A stretch of 64,000 nt of DNA from Glandiceps talaboti (taxonomy: Eukaryota > Hemichordata > Enteropneusta > Spengelidae). The notes under the pieces are model-generated. The model was not told the DNA's origin. It saw only the letters and a list, made by a program, of their open reading frames with translations, and searched no databases. Position numbers and translations under genes: made by a program. The stretch spans positions 23,883,342-23,947,341 of the forward strand of contig NC_135549.1 of NCBI RefSeq assembly GCF_964340395.1, in the 5' to 3' direction. This document shows positions 54,357-64,000 of the stretch, in pieces (within the stretch, counting starts at the first letter, position 1; every line of letters starts with the position of its first letter).

Positions 54357-54989
54357 AATTATATCATAATATTCCTGTGTAGATATGATCTGCTGGTACA
54401 GCTGAAAATCTCAGTGATAATATTTTACCTGGTATTTCTTTATACCTAAGGAGAGATTGCACAGTATAATGCAAACCATATGACAAAAATCGAAGTCACC
54501 CCAAAACAATGAATGCTGGAATGAAAGCCATGACCATATTTCAGATATTGCGGTCTTAACGCGCCATCCACTAAATGCTAACTGTCCGCTTTTTGTTATT
54601 TCTTTTCCTTAAAACGCTATTTATTCTGCTCCTATGGGGTTGATTTGCTATTAAGTGTTCCCCACAAGCAAGATATAGGGATTCATAAATTATACAATAT
54701 AATCAAAAATGACACGTTGACGTAATTGTTTGGGACATAAATAAAATAGAAAACACAAAAGTTTTAGTTCCAAATTTAGCCCCCCCCCCCCGCATATTTC
54801 GTTACCTTAAATTTATCACACCGTTTCGACTGAGATGGGTTTTAAACAGCTATGCATGTGCATTGTGTATTTATCATTATCGGTTGTACATGGCGCGTGC
54901 ATTTTTACGAACTATACTACAAAATAGTATTGTGTGGTGTGTGTTGTCTAGGTTTCTGGCTTGATTTTGACAATCTATCAACTACATAC

Positions 54990-55480
54990 TAGTTTCTTTA
55001 GTCACTTTAATAATGACATTATCCTGAATATATAGCAGTTTATTATTCATCATTACACTTCATGACAAGATAACGAAGATCACCAGATGACTTTATCAGA
55101 CTAAACGCATATCAAACTGTGACAAACACTTTGTACCCAGGCTGCTAAACAATAGCATTGTCTTGTTGTCATCAAGGTCACGGTAACGTTGACATTTACC
55201 TGCAGTGTAGCTCCTGCACGGATGTTAACTTGAACAGATAAGAATATCACAAACCCGAGTAAAACAGAAAATAAATAAATTCAAAAATCACTCAATCATG
55301 TTAGAATTCAAGCAATAAATGGAAATTGGTTACTCCACTGTGACAGTCTATCATAGTTTTGTGATTCTCATATATAAAATTTCAGATACATTTTTTGAAT
55401 TTTTAATTGAATGCTAAGAAATTATCACTGTAAGAGATATCATGAAATTTGTACATTTCAGGTGACCAAACCTTTATATT
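54990..55480. repeat. Segmental duplication of downstream flank, copy 1 (matches 60400-60870)
   Basis: Shared blocks include AGATGACTTTATCAGAC, AACAATAGCATTGTCTTGTT, GTGACAAACACTTTGTAC-like and AATCCCGAGTAAAA-like sequence. Together with P4 it shows that the locus of the cysteine-rich gene at 63012 was duplicated. Confidence 0.75.
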
Positions 55481-55486
55481 AGTAAG

Positions 55487-55771
55487 TGCTATGTGAACTA
55501 CTCCAGTAACTATTAACAAAAAGAGTAAATACAGTTCTCTTATAAAATAGCACCGAGTACACCGCTAGCACTGGTAGTAAGTCCAGTCTTTTGTCTGTGA
55601 ACTACTTCGGCCGATGACCGCGCTATTTTCTGCAAGACTAAAGATGCACCGAATATATGACAGCTCACTTGGTGATTGTACTACGCTCCGATCCTCTGAC
55701 GATGTACAAGAATAATTCGTGTCTATTAATTGCTTGAATTCACAGACGTGTATGCAGTCTGTCGTCACCAT
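55487..55771 (-). pseudogene. P4: 3' fragment of a paralogue of the cysteine-rich gene at 63012-63932
   Basis: The minus-strand reading RELYLLFLLIVTGVVHIA matches the C-terminal RELYLLYVLMVTGVVHINIS of the intact gene. Nucleotides TGTGAACTACTCCAGTAAC and GTAAATACAGTTCTCTT are shared. A stop (after TKDWTYYQC) and a frame change separate this from the upstream part, and no six-cysteine module is recognisable, so it is dead. Confidence 0.75.
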
Positions 55772-55811
55772 TAATTCTTATCATTAGTATCGCCTTTTCT
55801 ATTTACAGCTG
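55711..55811. repeat. Short direct repeat flanking the left side of the Penelope-like element (matches 56548-56655)
   Basis: GAATAATTCGTGTCTATTAA through TTTCTATTTACAGCTG is repeated at 56548-56655 with a few changes and a 6-bp insertion. A 26-bp block, CCGAGTTATATATATATATT plus CTACTG, is likewise present at about 56520 and 56672. These duplications bracket sequence just before the Penelope ORF. Confidence 0.8.
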
Positions 55812-56203
55812 TGATATGTCATTTAACAGCCATTATGATTGTTGCAAAAGCACATCTAAGTTCAAAAACAACAACGCATAAAATGTTGGTCTAATAAAAA
55901 GAAACACACGTGTTCTTTAACTATTTGTCGATGATTCATTTTACAACGTGGTAAGTCATACTTTACCAAATCAGAATATTGCCATGGTACAAAATGTACA
56001 TGGTCAAGCTAACAATCTATTCGAATATGCCAATTCTCTCTTCGCTGACGTCTCGAGCTATCTCTCTAAATTTCTCCACGCGTCGAACCCTGTCGTCCTC
56101 TTCAATCTGCCTTTCCATACATACGTCCCAAGATAGACTGTACATTTATGTTTCTGCTCCCCTCTGCCAAAGTCTCCATTCTACGTCCCCTGTCTCTATC
56201 TCT

Positions 56204-56472
<269 letters not shown>

Positions 56473-56691
56473 GCTCTGCCACTGCGGTATAGAGCACTGT
56501 CTTAGCAGATTGATACTCACCGAGTTATATATATATATTCTACTGAAGAATAATTCGTGTCTATTAATTGATTGAATCCACAGACGTGTGTGCAGTCTAG
56601 ATCTGTCGTCACCATTAATTCTTATCATTAGTATCGCCTTTTCTATTTACAGCTGAGTTATTTACAGCTGAGCCGAGTTATATATATATAT

Positions 56692-58892
56692 TCTACTGCC
56701 AAAAAACTAACACGCTTTGTCGAACATCTCCGATATTCTAAGATATGTCAACAAAAAGGAATTACAAAATGTATTACCAAGGCACTACATTCATCTGTAC
56801 CCGATCCACCTGTTGTAGACTCTAAGCTTATGTCGGAATGGCGCTCGATTCTTGACAACACATGTCGCCAACTCAACACAGTATTGATATCTACATATGA
56901 AAAGAAGTACATACCATACTTAAGAAAGAATCACAATACGGCACTTGCCCATCTCAAGCCATCATCACCCATGCATTACAGTGTAAATCGACGTTCAATA
57001 TCAAATAGTTGCCGCTCACTTCGTAAAAAGAAGACACAAGATAACCATAAAAAGAAAATAGCAAACCTGTTAGAACAACAAGTCCCTATGGAAAATCCTA
57101 AGCCATCGGATTCGAATGATGTTACGAGACGTCATAACCGGCGTTTTCGCAAATCTAGACGCAAAGCACGTAGCCATACACACCAGCGTCACATACATCA
57201 AATGAAATTATTGTCAGTAAACAGCAGCAACAACAACATTATCAATCTTAGTGATCGTCAACTGTCTACTGCCGAACTATCTCTCCTCCAACTGCCTTTG
57301 TCATTTTGTCCCATTCCGCCACGTTACAATCATGCAAGAGAACTGGTTGATGCAAACGTATACATAAGGAGAATAAGATGGAAAGAATTCTTCTTCGATA
57401 CTGTGGACACACCGATAACAATTCCCCCTCTTTATACATTCCTTCAAAGCGTGACCCTCCACTTAACCGTACGTGACGATGCACTTGATATTTATCATAA
57501 AAACGTGTACCGGATGATACGAAACCACGATGAGCCCGATGTTAAGAGCAACCTCACCCTCTTACAGCGTAGAGCGCTTACCTCTTTAAAAGATGACAAC
57601 TCCATCGTCATTGGTCGCGCAGACAAAGGGGGAGCCACAGTTATTTGGAACACAGGTGATTATGAGAATGAATGTAACCAACAACTATCAGACACTAACA
57701 TATACCAGAAAATACCTGATGATATGTCAACCAAAATTCATGACAATCTCAGTCGCTTAGTTTCCAGTTTCGACCTGCCGGAGAAAGAACAAGAAGCAAT
57801 CCTACATTGGCCCAACCGCAACGGTGCATACTTCTACATCCTCGGTAAGATCCACAAACTTAAATCACCGGGTAGGTTACCACCTGGGCGTCCTATCTGC
57901 AGTCAGGTTAAAGCTCCAACTCGTGCGGCATCCCTGTGGCTTGACTGGAAACTATCACCTGTCAGTCAGATATTCTGTACGGAATTAGTTAAAGACACTA
58001 CCAGTTTTCTGCAACACATCGAACAAATTAACAAATCGGCTCCATTACCTTACACCCATATTATTGCTCTTGATGTAGTGGCACTTTACCCAAACATTGA
58101 CATCCAGGAAGGTATACTTGCTTTACAAGAAGCACTCAACACGTCATCCACCTATGATCACAAGGACATCCAAAACATTCTTCAACTCGCTCATTTCGTT
58201 CTCGATAACAACTACTTTCAGTTCAACAGTGAATTCTTCAAACAGATCTCAGGTACAGCCATGGGTACGCCATTCGCAGTGTCATATGCTAACATCTATA
58301 TGAGTTGGTGGATGCGCAAGTTCTACTACACTACACCTAACTGTCCTGAAATAACCTATCGATTCATTGATGACATTGCAGCATTATCCACACAGGATGA
58401 AACAACCACACAGACCTTTATCGATTATCTTAACACATGTCATCCTAAAATCAAGTTCACCGCAGAAATCAGTGATACTTCAACCCCCTTCCTTGATGTC
58501 AAAATCTATCTACAGAACCACAGACTAGAAACTGATCTCTACAGTAAACCGTCAGCATCCCATAGATATCTTCCACCTACTAGTTGTCACCCATCTCACA
58601 CTTTCAAATCAATAATCTTCTCGTCGCATTTGTAGCAAACCCGAATGGCGTGACATAAGATTATCAGAGTTTACCGTCCACCTTAAAAAATGCGGATATA
58701 AAAGCAAAACCATAAACCAGCAGATATCACGTGCTTCAAACTTCCTTCGCCCAGATTTGCTACAATACAAATGCAAACAATCATCTGATCGCGTTCCATG
58801 GGTTACCACATATGATCCACGTCAACCCGACCTCAAGAAGATAAGTGAAGTTAACCAGGTTAATTTTACTCCACACCTCACAAAGAATGAAT
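56692..58892 (+). pseudogene. Penelope-like element, reverse transcriptase part
   Basis: The open frame is readable from about 56692; the first ATG, at 56830, is optional. RT motifs: ADKGGATVIW (about 57620), GKIHKL and GRPICSQVKAPT (about 57845-57915), IALDVVALYPNIDI (about 58065), SGTAMGTPFAVSYANIYM (about 58250) and the catalytic YRFIDDI (about 58360). The frame stops at 58635. A frameshift near 58617-58625 moves the continuation RRICSKPEWRDIRLSEF...PWVTTYDPR to another frame, which stops at 58892. A second shift then leads into the GIY-YIG part. These two lesions make this a recently inactivated single-ORF Penelope element (RT plus GIY-YIG). Penelope elements move by target-primed reverse transcription and are related to telomerase. 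Confidence 0.92.
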
Positions 58893-59444
58893 AAAGTCAT
58901 GCCACAACTACCCATCATAGCCTACCGTAAACCTGCCACTGTTGGTGATATTCTACATCAAAACAAAATAAGACACGCCAAATCCGACCAAATTACATGG
59001 GGGTGCAAACCTTGTAACACTGCAAGATGTTCCTGTTGCTCCGTTATACAAACTACCAAACATTTCACGGCTACTACAACTGGTAAAATATTCCCCATCA
59101 AAGATGATGTTAACTGCAAATCAAGTAATGTGATCTATGCCCTCACTTGCCAGACATGCAACATACAATATGGTAAAACCACTCAACCATTCCACAAACG
59201 CCTCAACGGTCATCGTTCAAACATAAGAACTAACAAATCTGATAGATTACCATATGTAGTTCCACACTTCAGGACACCAGGACATTCACTCAAAGACAAC
59301 GCCCTGAAAGCTACAATACTTTGTCTTGTACGCGGTTCGGATGTAGACTTAATTAAACAACTGGAGAGTCTATGGATTAATAGAGCCGGAACCCTACATC
59401 CCCATGGACTTAATGAATACGAACCATCTGGAATACATAACTGA
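58881..59444 (+). pseudogene. Penelope-like element, GIY-YIG endonuclease part
   Basis: It continues the RT frame after a shift near 58885: MNKVMPQLPIIAYRKP, then the zinc-binding linker WGCKPCNTARCSCC, then the nuclease domain NVIYALTCQTCNIQYGKTTQ and FHKRLNGHRSNI, with the distal E-x-x-WI (LESLWI) and HPHGLNEYE before the stop. The second signature reads YGKT where YVGKT is usual, a one-codon deletion in the YIG motif that probably damages cleavage. Confidence 0.9.
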
Positions 59445-59559
59445 CTTTGCATATTTTATCTTGCCGTTTATTTTCACACCTTTTATTATGTCACTTTTCA
59501 CTTAACACTTTTCGTCGTTCGTATGAGCGCTGTTGGTTTTATTTTATTAGTCATCCTTG

Positions 59560-59650
59560 TACTGTAGCTTGATATAGGTGTGCTAGACACACCGAAACGT
59601 CGCTATCAAGATTTCAACTTGGGATTGGAAGTAAGGACGACTTCGAACTT
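59560..59650 (+). mobile_element. 3' terminal region of the Penelope-like element with nested hairpin
   Basis: CTTGATA (59570) pairs with TATCAAG, and inside it GGTGTG-CTAGA-CACACC is followed at once by GAAACGTC. The CACACCGAAACGTC string is the typical 3' half of the hammerhead-like motif in Penelope terminal repeats. The CTGANGA half is not intact here. Confidence 0.55.
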
Positions 59651-59679
59651 TCACTATCTATCCATCGAGTCACTTATAT

Positions 59680-59685
<6 letters not shown>

Positions 59686-59767
<82 letters not shown>
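59686..59767. repeat. AT dinucleotide microsatellite
   Basis: About 40 AT units directly 3' of the Penelope element. AT tracts also lie just 5' of it (56444-56470, 56526-56537, 56679-56690). Confidence 0.92.
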
Positions 59768-59768
<1 letters not shown>

Positions 59769-59879
59769 TGGTGTGTGGACAGCTTACATTAAATTTGTTT
59801 TGATATTGTGTTTACATAGTACACTGCAATTATGCGAGACGCCATATACTTATATCTTGATATTTTTTCTGTCAGTAGC

Positions 59880-60330
59880 TACACAGCTAAAACCCTCCCC
59901 ATGCCTGTTTCAGAATTTACCTGCCGCATGTATGCAATAGGGCTGACACAGGCCTGATGAAACTGGCATGCCACATTCACGACCTATCAGGCTTGCCACA
60001 TCCTAGTCTTGCTGCTAGATGTTCGGGCTTTCTTTCGATACGATAAGCGAACGAAGTTCGCAGTGAGGGCTTGCTCCATCCTCGATAGCGATGTTCGGTC
60101 GTGTGTCGTATTGTATCGGAAGAACATCCGAGGTCTAGCAGATAGACTAGCCACATCCCTGTCAGATCAGGCCTGCCACATCCCTGACCCATCTCGCCTG
60201 CCACATGCCTGTCAGATCAGATATCTTCATCTCTGACTCATCAGAATTGCCACTTCCCTGCAAAGGCCCTAATGGTCATGCCTGTACCAGGCCTGTCACA
60301 GTCCTGGTTCAGACCTGATACATCTTAGCT
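59880..60330. repeat. Degenerate minisatellite (GGCCTGCCACATCCCTGTCA-like units)
   Basis: Irregular units of about 20-30 bp built on CCTGCCACATCCCTGACC and variants (CTTGCCACATCC, CCTGTCACAGTCC), interrupted by the small element at 60004-60149. Frames on both strands follow from the repeat. Confidence 0.7.
60004..60149. mobile_element. 146-bp fold-back element inserted in the minisatellite
   Basis: TAGTCTTGCTGCTAGATGTT at the left pairs with the right end, whose reverse complement is TAGTCTATCTGCTAGACCTC. Inner GAAAGAAAGCC- and GATACGATA-like segments also pair. CTAG is present at both junctions. Non-coding. Confidence 0.65.
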
Positions 60331-60399
60331 GAGGAGTGTATTTATTATTTTGTAATGTACGTTGTGTGGAATACAGACATTATTATCATAACCTTTCAA

Positions 60400-60870
60400 G
60401 TCAATGGACTAGTCACAAGTTTCCTGATTAGTTTAATCATAGACCCTCCACCAGGGGTCAATGGTTTAATTATGACAGTATCCTAAATATAATGGTTTAT
60501 TAGGTCTTAACATTCATGACAAGACAATGGAGAACGTCAGATGACTTTATCAGACCAAGCGCTTATCAAACACTTTGTACTGCCAAACAATAGCATTGTC
60601 TTGTTGTCAAAATTAAGTCACGATAACAATGACATTTGTGACCTGCAGTGCGTCTCATACACGACTGTTAATGATACGATGTCACAATCCCGAGTAAAAT
60701 AAAATAATATTAATAATAAAAATAATAATAATAATAAAAATAATAAACTAATTACACTAATTATTTAGAATTGAAGCCACGCACTGATAGAAAATAGTTA
60801 CTCCGTTATCGGTATAAATGTGAGGTTTATATATTCTCGAAGCAATTTGAATGCAAAGAATTAGTCATTT
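60400..60870. repeat. Segmental duplication of downstream flank, copy 2 (matches 54990-55480)
   Basis: See copy 1. This copy contains an ATA/AAT-rich insertion at about 60705-60745. Confidence 0.75.
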
Positions 60871-60879
60871 GATAAGATG

Positions 60880-62300
60880 ACGTCTCCATAACACACACAC
60901 ACACACACATGTCAGGTCGTTATGTTAGATGCCTATCACTAAAGCCATCATTGGCCTTGCTCTAGATCTGGCAGATGTCTGAGGACGCGCTGTCATAGCG
61001 TACATTATACAAAATAAAGTATGAGAAGTGCTTTCGTCATTTATTATATATTTGTAAGTGCTGGAGTACTTCTCGCAGGGGAAACGTCTTTACACATTCA
61101 GACACTGCGATAAGCTCTGTCATAACTACTGTCAATCAAGTAATTATCATCCAATCATCAAAGCCATATCATGAATACGCCCCTTTATTGACAAAGAATC
61201 AGACATAAAGATGACAAACAGTAGACGAATTAAAACAATTATCATGTGTTCAGAAATAACATTTTGATTCAATTATTTTTATCCGGATAATATAGACACA
61301 CAAAGGTGTTGAAACACGTTATAGGTTAAAGTACACAGTGTGTAGTATAACCTGGTGGTCTTGTGGGTTATGTTATTGATATAATATGTTATTGAAGTTG
61401 TAGTGAAGCCTGTCTAACTATTACTGGTACAGTTCTCACCAGCAATCCATACATTGTATTTGAAAAACACAGTTTTAGTGTCACAGCCCCTTGTACCGTG
61501 ACATATTCAGTTACATAAAATTATTAGATATTTAGATTGGTTTCTAAACATGAATAGCATTAAATGTAGTGTACACTGTGTATTTTCATTTTGCTCATTG
61601 ATTTTTGTGAACGTGGGACCAAAGTTACTGACTGTGTCCTTTTAAACAACTTAAACAAAGGTCAGGATCAACATATATTTATTTAACATCATTATAACCA
61701 ATTGGGTTCGATTAGCGCATGCGTCGTTACATATCAGAGTATGTTAAGGTACTCGCGTACTACGCTGGAGTGGTTTAAGATTATAAAGGGCAAAGAATAA
61801 ACCCCACCTTTGTTCCCTGCCCCTTTGGATTTAACAAGTAGAGAATATACAATTCAAGTCCTAAACATGGACATCAAAAGTAGAAACCTAAACCCACTTA
61901 TAAAAACTGTGTTGTATGTGCACATAAATCTTTCACCGATTATAGAGAGAGAAAAAAGTAAGTGACTGAACAGAGTATTTCAAAATGAACTGTTTGATTT
62001 TCAAAGACTGCAGGCAGGAGTAAATTTGATATTTCGATGCATTCTTCATTCTAAAGGCAACTGGCCATTGTACATTGGAAAACATAGGGTTACTGTCCAG
62101 CGGCAATTGTAGTATTTCAAATTTACAAACCTATACAAACGAAAATGTACATTCTACAATACATACAGTTAAACTATTACAAAGATCAAGAAATCAAACG
62201 TTTACACTTCTTATAAAACAAAAATTGCATTCTTATATCCAAATGGCAGCTTGAATTCGCGATCGTATGAGGTGAGTATATATATATGCTTGCGGTGGGT
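60880..62300. other. No gene seen
   Basis: Contains a short CA run (60893-60908). I recognise no protein, RNA gene or element. Confidence 0.45.
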
Positions 62301-62422
62301 GTGGGTAGTAATGGATAGTCAACTCATTCGGAAGGGTTACTAGTATGTGCCAATACACGAGGGGTCGCGTAGCACCCGAGTTTTTGGCACATAACCCTAC
62401 CGAATGAGTTGTCTATCTTACT

Positions 62423-62620
62423 TATATTACGGCGTGATTGGCTCAAACAGATCTTTTGAAACTTTTTATTTTCATGCAAATTTACAATTCTTTTGTTTTA
62501 GTAATATAAGTCACACCCCTAAGAAAGAGTGGGTTATGGCTCCATATAACCATAGGGTCTATGATATAACGAACCAAAATCAAGGACTCTGATTGGCCAA
62601 GTGGGTCTAGCCGTAGTATA
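62423..62620. mobile_element. MITE copy 2 (family of 25756-25937)
   Basis: Left end TATATTACGGCGTGATTGGC, right end GCCGTAGTATA. Interior blocks are shared with copy 1, including AGAGTGGGTTATGGCTCCAT and TCTGATTGGCCAAGT. Confidence 0.72.
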
Positions 62621-63011
62621 ACGAAAATTATACTAGTGGTATATGCTAACTGTACTGTACAATCATGTACATGTAGTATACTTAATCATCATTTGCTATT
62701 GGCAGAACTCAACTTGGTATTATGACATGATTCCATTTAGGATATGTCTACTGAAATTTGAAGGACATCGCTATTATATCATTATATTATATATCAACTT
62801 TGCTAACGATTTTGAATGCCATCGAAGACATGCAGTGACATTGACATTGAACTACATCAGTAAAAATAGTTGTTTATGTATATTGTAGGTTTTTAAAAAC
62901 CGCTTAGGAGTAACAATAATTTTACAAACGCCTGACAGCCTGTGCCACTGTAGCAGTCATCTTGAACAGTAGCACATACAGTAAAGCGAAGTCACGTGGG
63001 TTGAAATATAT

Positions 63012-63932
63012 CTAAGTGCTAATGTTTATGTGAACTACTCCAGTAACCATTAACACATATAGTAAATACAGTTCTCTTTGAAAATGACGGCGAGTAGTAG
63101 CATCGCTCACTGCAGGGCGGGTAGTAAGTTTTAGTCTTTCGGTCGTCGTTTCGCTGGTACTCGTAGTTGCAGCAATCGGTGGTTCACGTGATGGGAAGGG
63201 TAGCGGTATTGGGATATCCGAGATGTCGATACATAGTAACTCACTTCCATTCAACTCAAGACATATCTCTGTCTGATTACCATCAACATTAAGTACCAGA
63301 CATACGTCAAGACCAGCTAAGGGATCGGGTAAGACCTCAGGAGGTACGCAAATTCTCCCACTACCACAAAACGGTGGGCATGGTGGTGGTGCTGTTGGTG
63401 GTGCTGTTGGAAACTGTGTCGGTATAGGCAGGTCGGCTAAATCTACACAAATGAGTTCTATTGGTGGGACAATCGGCGCGTCATAGCTTATACAGATCAC
63501 CGTGTCGTCTCTGGAAATACATAAGCTACCTGGCAATGGAATGGGATCTGGCAAGGGTATGCATATCTCCTCCTCAGCTGCAACGGCACAGTTCGGATAG
63601 CAGATCGATTGCTTTTCAAGACCAGACTGTGAATTTCGAACACCAGTAGATTCTTCTTGCAATTTGTCATCCCAGCTCTTCTCGGGGTTGGTGCCTAGAG
63701 CCCGTTTGATCACTCGGCGAAAGATATGATTCTGAGAAATGTAACTAAACACGCCAGACTTTACATTTGCCTTTACCAACTGCGAATCTGACTTGTATAG
63801 TGTATGATCATTAGGGCCATCAATCTTGAAAGCACTGACAGGACCACCCGATAGAGCTAAGACCGCTAGAAATGCGAAATACATCGCTAACTGTGTTATT
63901 CTTGTAATGTTCAACATCATGGTAGTAGCCAC
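63012..63932 (-). CDS. Secreted or membrane-anchored protein with two six-cysteine modules (family not recognised)
   Basis: 306 residues in one open frame; the start is probably one of the first Mets, and M6 also fits. Signal peptide to about 34 (FAFLAVLALSGGPVSA). Residues 35-105 are polar with a basic RRVIKR segment that could be a processing site. Two tandem modules follow, with six cysteines each: 111, 115, 124, 138, 147, 162 and 185, 189, 195, 211, 224, 234. Each has CxxxC, an (I/V)P...PDP stretch and a LxCxDxxDxPIP end, and they are joined by a Pro/Thr linker. Then comes a Ser/Thr-rich stalk (255-282) and a hydrophobic end (288-303), which suggests a GPI signal or a weak membrane anchor. 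I do not recognise the family. A broken paralogue end lies at 55487-55771, so this too is a locally duplicated surface-protein gene. Confidence 0.8.
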   Translation of the reverse strand: MATTMMLNITRITQLAMYFAFLAVLALSGGPVSAFKIDGPNDHTLYKSDSQLVKANVKSGVFSYISQNHIFRRVIKRALGTNPEKSWDDKLQEESTGVRNSQSGLEKQSICYPNCAVAAEEEICIPLPDPIPLPGSLCISRDDTVICISYDAPIVPPIELICVDLADLPIPTQFPTAPPTAPPPCPPFCGSGRICVPPEVLPDPLAGLDVCLVLNVDGNQTEICLELNGSELLCIDISDIPIPLPFPSREPPIAATTSTSETTTERLKLTTRPAVSDATTRRHFQRELYLLYVLMVTGVVHINIST

Positions 63933-64000
63933 TCGCTGATGATGGTACGTTGTCGGTTACTCCTTCTGCTTAGTTGCTATTAAAGCTGCGGAAAATATAT
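63933..64000. other. Upstream flank of the cysteine-rich gene
   Basis: 68 bases to the window edge. The minus-strand sequence before the ATG may contain an acceptor (ACCATCATCAG at about 63937-63947), but this is too short to judge. Confidence 0.3.

Noticed and set aside
57266-57484. Minus-strand frames inside the Penelope RT (also 58609-58809, 59210-59452)
   Set aside because: They are antisense to strongly motif-supported RT and GIY-YIG coding sequence.
59570-59612. Functional hammerhead ribozyme at the Penelope 3' end
   Set aside because: The GAAAC half and a stem are present, but the CTGANGA core is not. Only a nested hairpin can be supported.
59977-60236. 75-residue frames on both strands
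   Set aside because: Produced by the minisatellite and the nested fold-back element.

Overview
The window is eukaryotic, and almost certainly from an invertebrate animal. It has single-exon receptor genes with leucine-rich repeats (LRRs) and an immunoglobulin (Ig) domain, splice sites next to start codons, LINE and Penelope-like retroelements, miniature inverted-repeat (MITE-like) elements, many microsatellites and no bacterial-style operons. The base composition is AT-rich, and the mix of LRR-Ig receptors, CR1/L2-like LINEs and Penelope elements suits an amphioxus, hemichordate or other marine invertebrate. The sequence alone does not fix the species.

Main content: a minus-strand tandem cluster of LRR-Ig transmembrane receptors. 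Four have long open frames: A (12414-14849, 20 LRRs), B (20295-22598, 13 LRRs), C (31245-33065, 8 LRRs) and D (39636-41291, 9 LRRs). Three decayed relatives lie among them: P1 (3764-5745), P2 (about 7120-7515) and P3 (29168-29720). All four open genes share one plan: a splice acceptor 5-12 bases before the ATG (so a non-coding first exon), then the whole protein in one exon: signal peptide, LRRNT, 24-residue LRRs, LRRCT, one Ig domain, Ser/Thr-rich stalk, one membrane helix, cytoplasmic tail. Genes B and C keep a tyrosine-rich tail that ends in paired YxxL or YxxM motifs exactly 11 residues apart. The same pair survives in the broken tails of P1 and D. Gene A has lost the tail because a repeat element inserted into it and now supplies its last codons and stop. 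Gene D lost it through a frameshift. C and D are recent tandem duplicates (offset about 8.2 kb) that differ by one whole LRR module and share a nearly identical 166-bp tract.

Layout. 1-3537: LINE with an open frame running off the left edge. 3538-11070: receptor pseudogenes, duplicated flanks, LINE relic. 11117-24060: genes A and B with upstream introns, a 154-bp perfect palindrome and small elements. 24061-29100: gene-poor, with short inverted-repeat elements and a LINE 3' end. 29170-43020: P3 and the C/D duplication. 43140-54360: mostly mobile-element relics (LINEs, a YqaJ nuclease-PHD finger element, tandem arrays with 146-147-bp and 110-bp periods, a third copy of the repeat that truncates gene A). 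54990-64000: two copies of the 3' region of an unrecognised secreted or membrane-anchored cysteine-rich protein gene (intact at 63012-63932, broken at 55487-55771), separated by a nearly complete but frameshifted Penelope-like element (about 56690-59650).

Biological reading: a fast-evolving family of cell-surface recognition receptors that changes by tandem duplication, LRR-module gain or loss, local sequence exchange and repeated loss of the signalling tail. Immune or cell-recognition roles are inference from architecture.
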